A stretch of 64,000 nucleotides of DNA from Rhodanobacter sp. ANJX3 (GCF_014200755.1 NZ_JACHCM010000002.1:744001-808000), one strand, 5' to 3'; positions 1 through 8,810 are shown, counted from the first letter of the stretch. The notes: a model not told the origin generated them from the sequence alone. Numbers and translations are program-made.

Positions 1-802
1 TCGCGCGCCGGGCGACGACGCGCTTTACGCCTTTGGCACCGTCCCGGCGAAAACGCCGCCGCAGCACTTCAAGCTGTCCCTGCCCGACCCGGCGCTAGTG
101 GCCGGCGCACAGCTGCGAAAGGCGCTGGCCGACCGCGGCATTCCCATCGCCGGCCAGGTGCGCGCGCTGCACTGGCCACAGGACGATGCCGCTCTGGTCT
201 CACGGGCGGAAGTTCTGGCCGAAATTCGCTCGCCGCCGCTGATGGACATACTGCAGCGAGGGCTGAAGCGCTCGCAGAACCTCTACCTGCAAAATCTATT
301 TCTCAGCGTCGGTGCCCATCAGCAGGCTACGGAAGCGACCACCGGCATCGTGCCCTTCGCCAGCACCGAGCAATGGTCGGTGAAGGCGATGCAGCAGCTG
401 TTGGCCACTATCGGCATGCCGCCGGCAACCAGCCTGATCGACGAAGGCACCGGACTCTCGCGGCGTGACTTGGTCACGCCCATGGCGATGGTGCGGCTGC
501 TGACCTACCTGGCGGCGCAACCGTATGCGGCGCAACTGCGCGATGCGCTACCGATTGCCGGCATCGACGGCACACTCGCCGGCCAGCTGCGCTACACCGC
601 GGCGGAAAACAACGTCCATGCCAAGACCGGCAGCATGACCTACGTGCATTGCCTGGTCGGGTACGTGACCAGCGCCGCCGGCGAGCGGCTGGCTTTCGCG
701 ATCATGCTCAACAATTACGAGCCGCCGGCCGACGGGCCCAGTGCCGGCGCCGATGTCGACGCTATCGCCCTGCTGCTGGCCAATTTCCACGGGCGCAGCT
801 GA
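1..802 (+). CDS. dacB: D-alanyl-D-alanine carboxypeptidase/endopeptidase, PBP4 type (3' part)
   Basis: The 5' end lies before the window; the frame is open from base 2 and ends at the TGA at 800-802. The visible part carries two of the three penicillin-binding-protein motifs of peptidase family S13: S-Q-N (in RSQNLY, the SxN motif) and K-T-G (in HAKTGSM, near base 622). The family segment DEGTGLSRRDLVTP lies between them. The SxxK serine motif must be upstream of the window. Family members are periplasmic and trim or cleave D-Ala cross-links in peptidoglycan. The next gene is convergent, 35 bases away. Confidence 0.9.
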   Translation, partial: RAPGDDALYAFGTVPAKTPPQHFKLSLPDPALVAGAQLRKALADRGIPIAGQVRALHWPQDDAALVSRAEVLAEIRSPPLMDILQRGLKRSQNLYLQNLFLSVGAHQQATEATTGIVPFASTEQWSVKAMQQLLATIGMPPATSLIDEGTGLSRRDLVTPMAMVRLLTYLAAQPYAAQLRDALPIAGIDGTLAGQLRYTAAENNVHAKTGSMTYVHCLVGYVTSAAGERLAFAIMLNNYEPPADGPSAGADVDAIALLLANFHGRS

Positions 803-837
803 CCTCGGCGTGCGCTGCGTCGATATGGGAACCGCCT

Positions 838-1323
838 TTAACCGCCCAGGCGTGCCAGCGTGTCCTTACCGATCTTTTCCGGCGTATCGGTCGGCGCATA
901 GCGCTTCACGACCTGGCCGTTTTCATCGACGAGGAACTTGGTGAAGTTCCACTTGACCGATTCGCTGCCGAGAATGCCCTTCCCTTCGCTTTTCAGCCAC
1001 TGATAAAGCGGGTCGGCATGGTCGCCATTGACTTCGATCTTGGCGAACATCGGGAAAGTGACGTCGTAGCGGGTGCTGCAAAACGTCTTGATTTCTTCCG
1101 CGTCGCCCGGCTCCTGATGACCGAACTGGTCGCAGGGAAAGCCCAGTACAACAAGCCCTTTGTCGCGCTGATCCTGCCAGAGGTTTTCCAAGCCCTTGTA
1201 CTGCGGAGTGAACCCGCACTTGGAAGCTACGTTGACGATCAGCAGGGTTTTCCCGCGAAACTCGCCGAGCGAGCGCTCATGGCCATCGATATCGCGGACG
1301 GTGAAATCGTAGACGCTGGACAT
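838..1323 (-). CDS. glutathione peroxidase family thiol peroxidase
   Basis: A 161-residue protein of normal family length that reduces peroxides with a cysteine in place of selenocysteine. The catalytic tetrad is visible: Cys36 in NVASKCGFT, Gln70, and Trp125-Asn126 in KWNFTKF. A second cysteine, Cys64 in FPCDQFGHQEP, is the usual resolving position of thioredoxin-dependent members, so thioredoxin may be the real reductant. There is no signal peptide, so it should be cytoplasmic. It is transcribed alone, divergent from metN with about 100 bases between. BtuE of E. coli is the nearest well-known relative, but orthology is not established here. Confidence 0.93.
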   Translation of the reverse strand: MSSVYDFTVRDIDGHERSLGEFRGKTLLIVNVASKCGFTPQYKGLENLWQDQRDKGLVVLGFPCDQFGHQEPGDAEEIKTFCSTRYDVTFPMFAKIEVNGDHADPLYQWLKSEGKGILGSESVKWNFTKFLVDENGQVVKRYAPTDTPEKIGKDTLARLGG

Positions 1324-1425
1324 ACGGCTCGCTCCTGCTGTTGGGTCAACTGCCTGAAGTCTACGCCATCGCCGATGACGTCCGTGGCATAGAATGCGGG
1401 TTTAGCGCAAAAGCCAGGTTACGCC

Positions 1426-2436
1426 GTGATCCGCTTCGTTGATGTGCACAAGTCCTACCGCGTCGACGGTCGCGACATCCCGGCGCTGCAGCCTTTCAGC
1501 CTCGAAGTGGCCGATGGCGAGGTATTCGGCATCATCGGCCTCTCCGGCGCGGGCAAATCGACGCTTATACGGCTGATCAATCTGCTGGAACGCCCCAGTG
1601 GCGGCACCATCTTCGTCGGCGATACCGAAATGACCGCATTGGCCGAGCCGGCGCTGCGCGCACAGCGCCGCCGTATCGGCATGATTTTCCAGCACTTCAA
1701 TCTGCTCGCCTCACAGACCGTGGCCGACAATGTGGCCTTTCCGATGCGCCTGGCCGGCGAACGCGACGCCGCCGTTCTGCGCCAGCGCGTGGACGAGCTG
1801 CTGGCGCGGGTCGGTCTGACCGATCACGCCGACAAATATCCCTCGCAGCTCTCCGGCGGCCAGAAGCAGCGTGTCGGCATTGCTCGTGCGCTGGCCAATA
1901 GACCGTCGATTTTGTTGTGCGACGAAGCCACCAGCGCGCTCGATCCGCAGACCACGGCGTCGGTGCTGGATCTGCTGGCCGAGATCAATCGCGAACTCAA
2001 GCTCACCATCGTGCTGATCACGCACGAGATGGACGTGGTGCGTCGGGTCTGCGATCGCGTTGCCGTGCTGGACGCGGGCGAGATTGTGGAGCGCGGCAGC
2101 GTGATCGACGTCTTTCTGCATCCGCAGCACGCCACCACCAAACGCTTCGTCAACGAGGCGCTGCCCGAGGAAACCATCGGCGACGAAGCCGCCTTTGCGC
2201 GCGTGCCGGGGCGCATCCTGCGGCTGAGCTTTCGAGGCGACGCCACGTGGACGCCGGTGTTGGGCCAGGTGGCGCGCGATACCGGTATCGATTTCAACCT
2301 GCTCGCCGGACGCATCGACCGCATCAAAGACATGCCTTACGGCCAGCTCACGCTGGCGATGCAGGGCGAGCGCATCGACGCAGCGATGTCCGCGCTGCGC
2401 AAAGCAGGTATCGAGATAGAGGAGTTGCGCCCATGA
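1426..2436 (+). CDS. metN: methionine ABC transporter, ATP-binding protein
   Basis: ATPase of the D/L-methionine importer. It starts at GTG 1426. Walker [10 protein letters not shown] is at residues 38-46, the signature LSGGQKQR follows, and Walker B/D-loop reads [10 protein letters not shown]. After about residue 245 comes the C-terminal NIL domain, which in E. coli MetN binds methionine and inhibits transport; the length of 336 residues matches the MetN class. The stop overlaps the start of metI by four bases (ATGA), and metQ follows, giving the canonical metNIQ order. I saw no SAM riboswitch upstream. Confidence 0.95.
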   Translation: MIRFVDVHKSYRVDGRDIPALQPFSLEVADGEVFGIIGLSGAGKSTLIRLINLLERPSGGTIFVGDTEMTALAEPALRAQRRRIGMIFQHFNLLASQTVADNVAFPMRLAGERDAAVLRQRVDELLARVGLTDHADKYPSQLSGGQKQRVGIARALANRPSILLCDEATSALDPQTTASVLDLLAEINRELKLTIVLITHEMDVVRRVCDRVAVLDAGEIVERGSVIDVFLHPQHATTKRFVNEALPEETIGDEAAFARVPGRILRLSFRGDATWTPVLGQVARDTGIDFNLLAGRIDRIKDMPYGQLTLAMQGERIDAAMSALRKAGIEIEELRP

Positions 2437-3134
2437 CAACGCATGCGATCCACGCCACGCCGATTCTGCAGGCGCTGTTCCCGAATATCGACGACTGGGG
2501 CGAAATCGGCCATGCCTGCATCGATACGCTGCTGATGCTCGGCGGTTCTCTGCTGCTCACCATCATCCTCGGCCTGCCGCTGGGCGTGCTGCTGTATCTC
2601 ACCGGCCGCGGCCAGCTGCGCCCGATGCCAAAGCTCTATGCCATCGCGTCGCTGCTGGTGAATATCCTGCGCTCGGTGCCCTTCATCATCCTGATGATCG
2701 TGCTGATGCCGGTGACCTATTTTCTGGTCGGCACCAAGCTGGGCATTCGTGGGGCCATTCCGCCGCTGGTGATCGGTGCCGCCCCGTTCTTCGCACGCCT
2801 GGTCGAGACGGCCCTGCGCGAGGTCGAGCATGGCGTGATCGAAGCCAGTCAGGCGATGGGGGCCAGCCTGTGGCAGATCGTCCGACATGTGCTGCTGCCG
2901 GAAGCGCGCGGCGGCCTGCTGGCCGGCGTGACCGTCACGGCCATCGCGCTGGTCGGTTACACCGCGATGGGCGGTGCGATCGGCTCGGGCGGACTCGGCG
3001 ATCTGGCCTACCGCTACGGCTATCTCAGCTACAAGTCCGACTACATGCTGGTCACCGTGGCCCTGCTGATCGTGCTGGTACAGCTGCTGCAAATGCTGGG
3101 CGACCGCGTCGTGGCGTACTACGGGCGGCGCTGA
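2433..3134 (+). CDS. metI: methionine ABC transporter permease
   Basis: A 233-residue inner-membrane permease. The ATG at 2433 overlaps the metN stop (ATGA), which implies translational coupling. The protein is strongly hydrophobic with about five membrane segments. The cytoplasmic EAA loop that contacts the ATPase is visible as [22 protein letters not shown]. The same frame stays open upstream into metN, but that is only readthrough of a GC-rich frame. Together with MetN and the lipoprotein MetQ downstream it forms the methionine uptake system. Confidence 0.95.
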   Translation: MTTHAIHATPILQALFPNIDDWGEIGHACIDTLLMLGGSLLLTIILGLPLGVLLYLTGRGQLRPMPKLYAIASLLVNILRSVPFIILMIVLMPVTYFLVGTKLGIRGAIPPLVIGAAPFFARLVETALREVEHGVIEASQAMGASLWQIVRHVLLPEARGGLLAGVTVTAIALVGYTAMGGAIGSGGLGDLAYRYGYLSYKSDYMLVTVALLIVLVQLLQMLGDRVVAYYGRR

Positions 3135-3204
3135 ACGCTACTCTTCCGTTTTGCATTTGGCGGTATGGACGGCTATTCTTGTGCGCCGCACAAAGCCAAC
3201 CGTC

Positions 3205-4008
3205 ATGAAAAAACTCATCGCCGCTGTCGTCGTACTGCTTGCGTTGGCAGGCTGCTCCGCCCATAGCGGCAGTGGCGTCGAGGGTGATTCGAACACCCTG
3301 ACAGTTGCCGCCACGGCGATTCCGCACGCGGAGATCCTCAAGCAGGTCAAGCCGATACTCGCGAAAGAAGGCGTCGATCTGCAGATCAAGGTGTTTGCCG
3401 ACTACGTGCAGCCCAACTCCCAGGTGGCCGAGAAAAACATCGACCTGAACTATTTTCAGACCAAGCCCTATCTGGATGCGTTCAACCACGAGCGTGGCAC
3501 GCACTTGGTGATCGTCACCGGCGTGCACATCGAACCGTTCGGCGCCTACTCGCGCAAGTACAAGAGCATCGATCAACTGCCCGACGGCGCCAGCGTGACC
3601 CTACCCAACGACCCGAGCAACAACAGCCGCGCGCTGCTGCTGCTTGCCAAGCACGGGTTGATCACGCTGAAAGACCCGAACGACGAGATGGCTACCGAGA
3701 AAGACATCACGGCCAATCCGAAGCATCTGAAGTTTCGCGAGCTCGAAGCCGCGATGCTGCCGCGCACGCTGGACGAAGTGGATCTGGCCCTGATCAATAC
3801 CAACTACGCGCTCGCTGCCGGCATGAATCCGACCAAGGACGCGCTGCTGATCGAAGACAAAAACTCACCGTATGTGAACTATCTCGTTGGCCGCGAAGAC
3901 AACAAGGACGATCCGCGTGTGCAGAAGCTGGCCAAGGCATTGACCAGCCCCGAGATCAAAACCTTCATCGAGCAGCACTACCACGGCGCCGTACTGCCAG
4001 CGTTCTGA
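3205..4008 (+). CDS. metQ: methionine-binding lipoprotein
   Basis: A 267-residue substrate-binding lipoprotein of the NlpA/MetQ family. I chose the ATG at 3205, because it gives a short lipoprotein signal MKKLIAAVVVLLALAGC with the lipobox L-A-G-C; an upstream TTG at 3151 would add an unlikely leader. The mature part contains the family pattern AEKNIDLNYFQTKPYLDAF and a late stretch LALINTNYALAAG. It lies 70 bases after metI in the same direction and completes the metNIQ cluster. Confidence 0.95.
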   Translation: MKKLIAAVVVLLALAGCSAHSGSGVEGDSNTLTVAATAIPHAEILKQVKPILAKEGVDLQIKVFADYVQPNSQVAEKNIDLNYFQTKPYLDAFNHERGTHLVIVTGVHIEPFGAYSRKYKSIDQLPDGASVTLPNDPSNNSRALLLLAKHGLITLKDPNDEMATEKDITANPKHLKFRELEAAMLPRTLDEVDLALINTNYALAAGMNPTKDALLIEDKNSPYVNYLVGREDNKDDPRVQKLAKALTSPEIKTFIEQHYHGAVLPAF

Positions 4009-4032
4009 ACGCGCTCGCGCCGGAGGACCGAC

Positions 4033-5220
4033 CTATACCGCCGGCTTGGCCGGAATCTCGAACACCTGGCGCAGGTAGGTCACGTAAGCCTCGTCGTCGC
4101 ACATGTCCTTGCCCGGCGAATCGCTGAGCTTGGCCACCGGCTGACCGTTGCAGCGGGTCATCTTGATGACGATATTGAGCGGCGTCGGCCCCACGTCGTT
4201 GGTGAGGTTGGTGCCGACACCGAATGCCAGCAGGCAGCGCCCACGGAAGTGGGCATAAAGCTGCATCACCTTGGGAATATCCAGTCCGTCGCTGAATACC
4301 AGCACCTTGCTGCGCGGATCGACCCGGTTCGCCTGATAGTGCGCCAGCATCCGCTCACCCCAGTCGAAGGGTTCGCCGGAATCGTGTCGGGTACCGTCAA
4401 AAAGCTTGCAGAAATACATATCGAAATCGCGCAGAAAGGCGCTGAAGCCGTAGACGTCCGAGAGCGCGATGCCCAGATCGCCGCGGTACTCCTTCGCCCA
4501 CGCTTCCAGCGCGGCGACCTGCGAGTCGCGCAGACGCGGTCCCAGCGCCTGATGCGCCTGCAGGTACTCATGGGCCAGCGTGCCCAGCGGAGTCAGCCCG
4601 AGGTCGCGCGCCAGCAACACGTTGCTCGTGCCGGTGAGCTGCGTGCCCAGCCCGTCGCGCAGCGTGGTCACCACCTCGCGCTGCCATGCGCGCGAGTAAC
4701 GCCGCCGCGTGCCGTAATCGGCGATGCGGCAGCCGCCGTAGTCCGGCGTATCGCGCAGCAGCGCGATCTTTTTCTGCAGCCGCCGACGACCTTCGGACAG
4801 CTCCAGCCCAGCGCTGACATGGCGAAAGTACACTTCGTTGACGATGGCCAGCAGCGGCACTTCGAACAAAATCGTGTGCAGCCACGGTCCACGAATGCGG
4901 ATCTCGATTTCACCGTTGCCGGATGCCGAAGGCGTGATCTCGACGTACTTTTCGTTCAGATGGAACAGATCGAGAAAATCGACGAAGTCGCTTTTCAGAA
5001 AGCGCCAGCTGCGCAAATACAAAAGCTCGTCCGGCGTGAAGCGCAGCTGGCACAGCGCTGTCAGCTCGGTGCGGATGTCGTCGATATACGGCACCAGATC
5101 GATGCCCGGATTGCGGCACTTGAAGCGATACTCGACCTGTGCGGCCGGGTATTGATGCAACACCACCTGCATCATCGAAAACTTGTAGAGGTCGGTATCG
5201 AGCAGCGATTCGATGATCAT
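4033..5220 (-). CDS. pncB: nicotinate phosphoribosyltransferase
   Basis: First enzyme of the Preiss-Handler route: it joins nicotinate and PRPP to give nicotinate mononucleotide for NAD synthesis. The N-terminus [18 protein letters not shown] and the internal [29 protein letters not shown] and [11 protein letters not shown] are typical of PncB. The start at 5220 gives 395 residues, close to the 400 of E. coli PncB. An in-frame ATG at 5268 would add 16 residues; neither start has a clear ribosome binding site, and the family N-terminus favours 5220. It is convergent with metQ. Confidence 0.93.
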   Translation of the reverse strand: MIIESLLDTDLYKFSMMQVVLHQYPAAQVEYRFKCRNPGIDLVPYIDDIRTELTALCQLRFTPDELLYLRSWRFLKSDFVDFLDLFHLNEKYVEITPSASGNGEIEIRIRGPWLHTILFEVPLLAIVNEVYFRHVSAGLELSEGRRRLQKKIALLRDTPDYGGCRIADYGTRRRYSRAWQREVVTTLRDGLGTQLTGTSNVLLARDLGLTPLGTLAHEYLQAHQALGPRLRDSQVAALEAWAKEYRGDLGIALSDVYGFSAFLRDFDMYFCKLFDGTRHDSGEPFDWGERMLAHYQANRVDPRSKVLVFSDGLDIPKVMQLYAHFRGRCLLAFGVGTNLTNDVGPTPLNIVIKMTRCNGQPVAKLSDSPGKDMCDDEAYVTYLRQVFEIPAKPAV

Positions 5221-5326
5221 CGGTGACTTGGCCGGAGGCGCGCGTGGGAGCAGTGGCTCATTATCCATCTCGCAGCGCTTCGGTCGTCCATCGAATGCGC
5301 CCCGGCCTTTCGACCATGTCTCCTTA

Positions 5327-5554
5327 GAGCCTGTTCAAAGTCGCCACGTAGCTCGCGTTGTCTCGCCGTGGCCGCCAGGCGGCAGCGCGTGGCGCAGCGC
5401 TTGCCTGGCTGGCAAGTCAAGCACCGAAAAGGTGTAAACCGCGCGCTGCCGCCTGGCGGCCACGGCGAGGCAACCCGCAGGGCCGGGTCTGTTTGCCCCA
5501 TTCCTGCGTGCAAACAGCTGCCGGCGCGGGCCACGCGGAGACTTGAACAAACTC
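5327..5554. repeat. MITE-like palindromic element, copy 1 (228 bp)
   Basis: The left end reads GAGCCTGTTCAAAGTC and the right end is its imperfect inverse (one mismatch, one base missing). The triplet TTA flanks both sides (5324-5326 and 5555-5557), as a 3-base target duplication would. Inside is a second, nested inverted repeat built on CTCGCCGTGGCCGCCAGG (left arm near 5369, right arm near 5447). A related element with the same ends lies at 43540-43698. There is no transposase gene. The small reading frames crossing the element look like by-products of the palindromes. Confidence 0.75.
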
Positions 5555-5569
5555 TTAGACATTCAGGGC

Positions 5570-5606
5570 AAAAAAAACCCCACTGGCCAGGGGAGGACCG
5601 GTGGGG
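5570..5606 (-). terminator. Rho-independent terminator of the small RNA and/or thioredoxin-like gene
   Basis: A nine-base-pair stem, CCCCACCGG against CCAGTGGGG with one G-U pair, is followed by eight T on the minus strand. The loop is TCCTCCCCTGG. Confidence 0.85.
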
Positions 5607-5690
5607 CTTGTCGGGCTGCGTCCAGGGGAGGAAAAGCAGCCCCTCAGTGAGCGATGTTTTGTCTCACTTCTGGTCGCCGTCACGGCGATT
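5570..5690 (-). ncRNA. candidate trans-acting small RNA with C-rich loops
   Basis: Read on the minus strand, this stretch holds four successive hairpins: 5688-5674 (TCGCC/GGCGA), 5668-5646 (AGTGAG/CTCACT), 5642-5613 (GGGCTGC/GCAGCCC), and 5606-5578 (CCCCACCGG/CCAGTGGGG) followed by eight U. The last is a textbook intrinsic terminator. The third and fourth loops contain the same sequence UCCUCCCCUGG, complementary to purine-rich ribosome binding sites. A weak promoter TTGAAC-N18-ACTAAG (5726-5697) would start a transcript of about 121 nt. The architecture resembles the C-loop sRNA sX13 of Xanthomonas; homology is not shown. It could instead be a structured 3' end of the thioredoxin-like mRNA upstream. 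Confidence 0.6.
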
Positions 5691-5765
5691 CACAGGCTTA
5701 GTGTGTCCACGCTCGCGTGAGTTCAACGTATACATCCGTCCGTCGTTCAGCCAGGCGACAGGCTT

Positions 5766-6152
5766 TCAAACGGTTTCGGCCATGGCTATCTGATTTTCGA
5801 TCGCCGAAACAAAGAGTTGCGCGCCGGGCCACTCGGTAATCCGGCCGATCTTGCGGGCTCCACGGAAGACGATAAAAGCCGGGATGCCGTGCAATCCAAA
5901 GCGCGTAGCCATGGTCGGGTCTTCATAAACGTTGTCGTGCATCCATCGGACCTGCGGCCACTGGAACCGATCCAGCGCCAGCAGCATGGCGCGCTTGGCG
6001 ATATCGCAGTTGGGGCAGTCGCGCCCCCATAGAAACAGAATGCCGACCGGTGCCCCCTCTTCGCGCAATACGTCATCCAGCGAAGCGTCGCTCACCTTTT
6101 TCATGGGAAAGCGATGAAAAAACTCGGGCACGGCGGTATCGGACATGGGCAT
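5766..6152 (-). CDS. thioredoxin-like family protein (CPNC)
   Basis: A 128-residue thioredoxin-fold protein. The redox motif is C-P-N-C in LWGRDCPNCDIAK, followed by the cis-proline loop GIPAF; the rest of the fold (WMHDNVYEDP, FRGARKIGRITEW) fits thioredoxin. The active-site pair differs from the classic CGPC, so the redox potential and partner are probably different. The ATG at 6152 is preceded by GAAAGG at a suitable distance; the frame is also open upstream to 6206. No signal peptide is seen, so it is cytoplasmic. The candidate small RNA lies 75 bases downstream on the same strand. Confidence 0.8.
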   Translation of the reverse strand: MPMSDTAVPEFFHRFPMKKVSDASLDDVLREEGAPVGILFLWGRDCPNCDIAKRAMLLALDRFQWPQVRWMHDNVYEDPTMATRFGLHGIPAFIVFRGARKIGRITEWPGAQLFVSAIENQIAMAETV

Positions 6153-6229
6153 TCGGCAACCTTTCTCTATCAAGGAGCGAGATGGGTCTGCGTACCGAAA
6201 AGCCAAGCGGTCGACCGGACAGGAACGAC

Positions 6230-7306
6230 TCAGGCGCGCCCATTCAACGCAGCCAACAGGTCGTCGCGCTGCCGCTTTGGCTGCCGCGACAGCTCACGCA
6301 CGCGTCGATAAAACGCCGACCACTGCCCCTGCGACTGTTTGAACAGCGCCGCGAATGCCGGTGTCCACTGATCGTACAAACCGAAAGGCACCAGCCGTGC
6401 GTTGTTGATCGGCGCCGCCACCCAGGCATCGTAGCCATGCTTACCTGGCCAGTCGCGATCTCGCCATTGCGCGTAACGTGCGCGGAACGCAGCGATCTCG
6501 CGCTGCTTGCCCGCCTCCATCGTCGGTTGATCCAAGTCGCTGGCGTAAAGCCTTTTCAAGCGTTCGCGCAAGTCCAGTACCAGCGTGGTGAAACCGTTTT
6601 CCATGGCCTCGTCGCGGCCATTTTTCGCAGGCAGCCCGCGCGACTGGCGCCACTCGCGCAGGCCCTGATCCTGCACGAATGTAGCGAAGGATTCGTTGAA
6701 CGCGGTGTCGTCCTTCACGTAGATCAGCTGATGCGCCAACTCGTGAAAGATCGTGCTATCGAGCTCATCGTCGTCCCAGCGCAGCATGCTGCTGAGAATG
6801 GGATCGGCAAACCAGCCCAACGTGGAGTAGGCCGAGACGCCACCGACCTCCACGTCGTTGCCCTGCCGGCGCAACCGATCGGCGTCAGCCTTGGCGTCGG
6901 CTTCGGAAAAATAGCCGCGATAGCCTACGCAGCCGGCTATGGGGAAACAGTGCAACACGGGGTCGACCGAATAGCGCGGCGCGGCGAAAACGTTCCACAC
7001 TGCGAATGTGCGGTGCAGATCCACATAGCGCGTGTAGCTGCGATTGTCGGGCAGCGCGAGGTGCTGCGAAGCGAAGCGACGCGCCTGCTCGGCCAGAACC
7101 AGCCGCGCAGCGAGGCGGGGGTCGGTCGCCGGATCGGCGAGGATCGCACCGATATTGCGACGATGAAACACCAGCTCGCTCTGGCCGCGCACGGCCTGCG
7201 CGTAGTATCGAACGCTTGCACAGGCCGCAAGCAAAAGGCCCATCGTCGCGAGAACGATGAGCCTTGGAATACCGGTCGACCGTGGAAATGCTTTTTGCCA
7301 AGCCAT
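6230..7306 (-). CDS. lipoprotein aminopeptidase-like zinc protease (PF10023 type)
   Basis: A 358-residue predicted outer-envelope lipoprotein: the hydrophobic leader ends in the lipobox LLAAC with Cys29. The zinc-binding motif HELAH is at residues 188-192 and Glu205 in NESFATF is the probable third ligand. The overall pattern (YYAQAVRGQ near the start, FHRRNI, WFADPILSSML, then HELAHQ) is that of the family annotated as putative aminopeptidase. The substrate is not known to me. It precedes the small thioredoxin-like gene on the same strand, 77 bases apart. Confidence 0.85.
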   Translation of the reverse strand: MAWQKAFPRSTGIPRLIVLATMGLLLAACASVRYYAQAVRGQSELVFHRRNIGAILADPATDPRLAARLVLAEQARRFASQHLALPDNRSYTRYVDLHRTFAVWNVFAAPRYSVDPVLHCFPIAGCVGYRGYFSEADAKADADRLRRQGNDVEVGGVSAYSTLGWFADPILSSMLRWDDDELDSTIFHELAHQLIYVKDDTAFNESFATFVQDQGLREWRQSRGLPAKNGRDEAMENGFTTLVLDLRERLKRLYASDLDQPTMEAGKQREIAAFRARYAQWRDRDWPGKHGYDAWVAAPINNARLVPFGLYDQWTPAFAALFKQSQGQWSAFYRRVRELSRQPKRQRDDLLAALNGRA

Positions 7307-7339
7307 GCGGCGATTGTGCCGCAGGCCAGGCGTTCTGTC

Positions 7340-7759
7340 TCAGTGACCGCCGTGGTTGCCACTGCCTCCGCCGTGCGAAGAATAATGCCCCCCACCGTGA
7401 CTGCCGCCGTAGCCGGGATGAACGCCGTAGCCCGGCCGGCCCCGGCCCGACCAGCGGCCGCCGCGGTAACCGTAGCGGCCCGGATAATAACCGCGACCGC
7501 CGCCGTAATAACGCGGACCGCCATAACCGCCGTACCAGCCACCGATGATGCCGACACCGCAACAGCCGTAATAGCCGTTGTTGTAATACCCGTAATCGTA
7601 TGGGTAGTAGCCGCCCTGATAAACCGGTGCGGCCTGACCGTAGTACACGTCGCCGTTGTAACTAGAGCTGCGAACGTAGCCGTAGCCAGGATCGTAGTAG
7701 CAGCCTGAAAGAGCCACGATTCCAGCGAGCAGAACAAGGCGGGCAAGAATACGTTTCAT
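7340..7759 (-). CDS. glycine/tyrosine-rich small lipoprotein
   Basis: A 139-residue protein with a lipoprotein signal ending in ALSGC, then almost entirely Gly, Tyr, Arg, Ser and His in patterns such as YYNNGYYG and GYGG. The start at ATG 7759 is preceded by GGAGAC at ribosome-binding distance. No catalytic motif is seen. Such low-complexity Gly/Tyr-rich envelope proteins recur in this bacterial group; function unknown. It is encoded immediately upstream of the zinc lipoprotein gene (33 bases) and may be co-transcribed with it. Confidence 0.75.
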   Translation of the reverse strand: MKRILARLVLLAGIVALSGCYYDPGYGYVRSSSYNGDVYYGQAAPVYQGGYYPYDYGYYNNGYYGCCGVGIIGGWYGGYGGPRYYGGGRGYYPGRYGYRGGRWSGRGRPGYGVHPGYGGSHGGGHYSSHGGGSGNHGGH

Positions 7760-7845
7760 CGTCTGTCTCCGACTCCAGATGGAGCTATGGACAGATGTTA
7801 GTCCTGTGGGCTTGAACGCCTCGTGAGGTAAAAACACACGGCTGA

Positions 7846-7869
7846 TGGGCATTTACCCACCAGCCATGC
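7846..7869 (-). terminator. hairpin downstream of the H1-like gene
   Basis: The arms GGCTGATGGG and CCCACCAGCC pair with one mismatch around a short loop. There is no clear T run, so terminator function is only suggested by position after the stop at 7915. Confidence 0.35.
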
Positions 7870-7914
7870 GGCCGCGATGCTAGAAGCTCACGTTTGAAGC
7901 GCTCGGGCGGCGCC

Positions 7915-8673
7915 TCAGCCTTTGCGCTTGGACTGGTCGCCTCGCTCATGCGCCAAGGCGTGGCCGAACGCCGCTTCGCTCGACAAGCCGCCACCCGCCG
8001 CCGGCATGGGCGCATGCGGATCGGGCGTGTCGGGCGACGGCTGCGTGGTTACCGCGCCAGGCCAAGTTGGCCCCTGGCGTACGCGCTCCTGCTTGGCTTC
8101 CAGCAGCGCCTGAATATGCTCCACCGCTTCGGCCGGGCTGATGTGGTGAATCTCCGGCTCGGGCAAGGTCGGCAGCTTGTGCGGCACCGCTTTGATTTTC
8201 TTCGGCGAGGATGCCGCCTTCTTGACGGCCGGCTTGGTCGCTAGCGGCTTTTTCGGCACGACCGCCGCCGTCTTGCCAGCAGACTTTTTTACGGCCGGCT
8301 TGGCGACGGTCTTCTTGGATGACGCTTTTTTTGCAACGACTTTGCCGACTTTCGGAGCCGCCGACTTCTGGGCGACGACTTTTTTGGCAACCGATTTCTT
8401 CGCCGCAACCTTCTTTGCGGCGGTTTTTTTGACGGCGACCTTTTTGGCCGGCGCTTTCTTGGCGACGATCTTTTTTGCAGCGACTTTTTTCTTCGCGGCG
8501 ACTTTTTTGGCCACTGCCTTTTTAGCCGGCGCCTTCTTGGCGACCGTTTTCTTGGCGGGCGACGCAGCCTTGGCTACCGTTTTTTTCGCCGAGGTTTTCT
8601 TGGCGGCCGTCTTTTTTGCCGGTGCCTTTTCTGTCGCGGATTTTTTCGTTGCCGACTTGCCTTTCATAGCCAT
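7915..8673 (-). CDS. histone H1-like Lys/Ala-rich DNA-binding protein
   Basis: 252 residues. Positions 1 to about 160 are a degenerate array of KK(T/A/V)(A/V)AKK-type repeats resembling the C-terminal tail of histone H1 and the AlgP/HC1 group. The last 90 residues are non-repetitive and acidic to neutral (LPEPEIHHISPAEAVEHIQALLEAKQ). Proteins of this kind bind DNA non-specifically and may compact the nucleoid or affect transcription. The repeat makes the gene prone to length change by slippage or recombination. A GGAGAA ribosome site lies just before the ATG. It appears monocistronic. Confidence 0.85.
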   Translation of the reverse strand: MAMKGKSATKKSATEKAPAKKTAAKKTSAKKTVAKAASPAKKTVAKKAPAKKAVAKKVAAKKKVAAKKIVAKKAPAKKVAVKKTAAKKVAAKKSVAKKVVAQKSAAPKVGKVVAKKASSKKTVAKPAVKKSAGKTAAVVPKKPLATKPAVKKAASSPKKIKAVPHKLPTLPEPEIHHISPAEAVEHIQALLEAKQERVRQGPTWPGAVTTQPSPDTPDPHAPMPAAGGGLSSEAAFGHALAHERGDQSKRKG

Positions 8674-8810
8674 GCGGTGATTCTCCTGCAGTGATCAATG
8701 AAACGGTGCTCTATGCAGAGCGAGTATGCGCGCCTTGAATCGCTCGGATATTAACGGCTGACCCTACGACATCGTCCAGCACCTTCGCGACAAATCGGGC
8801 GCACCAGTCA

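Noticed and set aside
1324-1425. Possible SAM or methionine-responsive leader before metN
   Set aside because: Only about 100 bases; no S-box or SAM-II type structure, and no MetJ-box repeats seen.
5217-5562. Several small open frames across the 5327-5554 element
   Set aside because: They arise from the palindromes and share the same translated ends with frames in the other copy; no ribosome site or domain.
6050-7708. 552-codon open frame on the plus strand
   Set aside because: It lies opposite the zinc lipoprotein and the Gly/Tyr-rich lipoprotein, has no domain and is Arg/Ala/Val-biased as expected for an antisense frame in GC-rich DNA.
8300-8660. Short regular repeats that could suggest a CRISPR or satellite
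   Set aside because: They are the codons of the KK-type repeats in the H1-like protein; no spacers.
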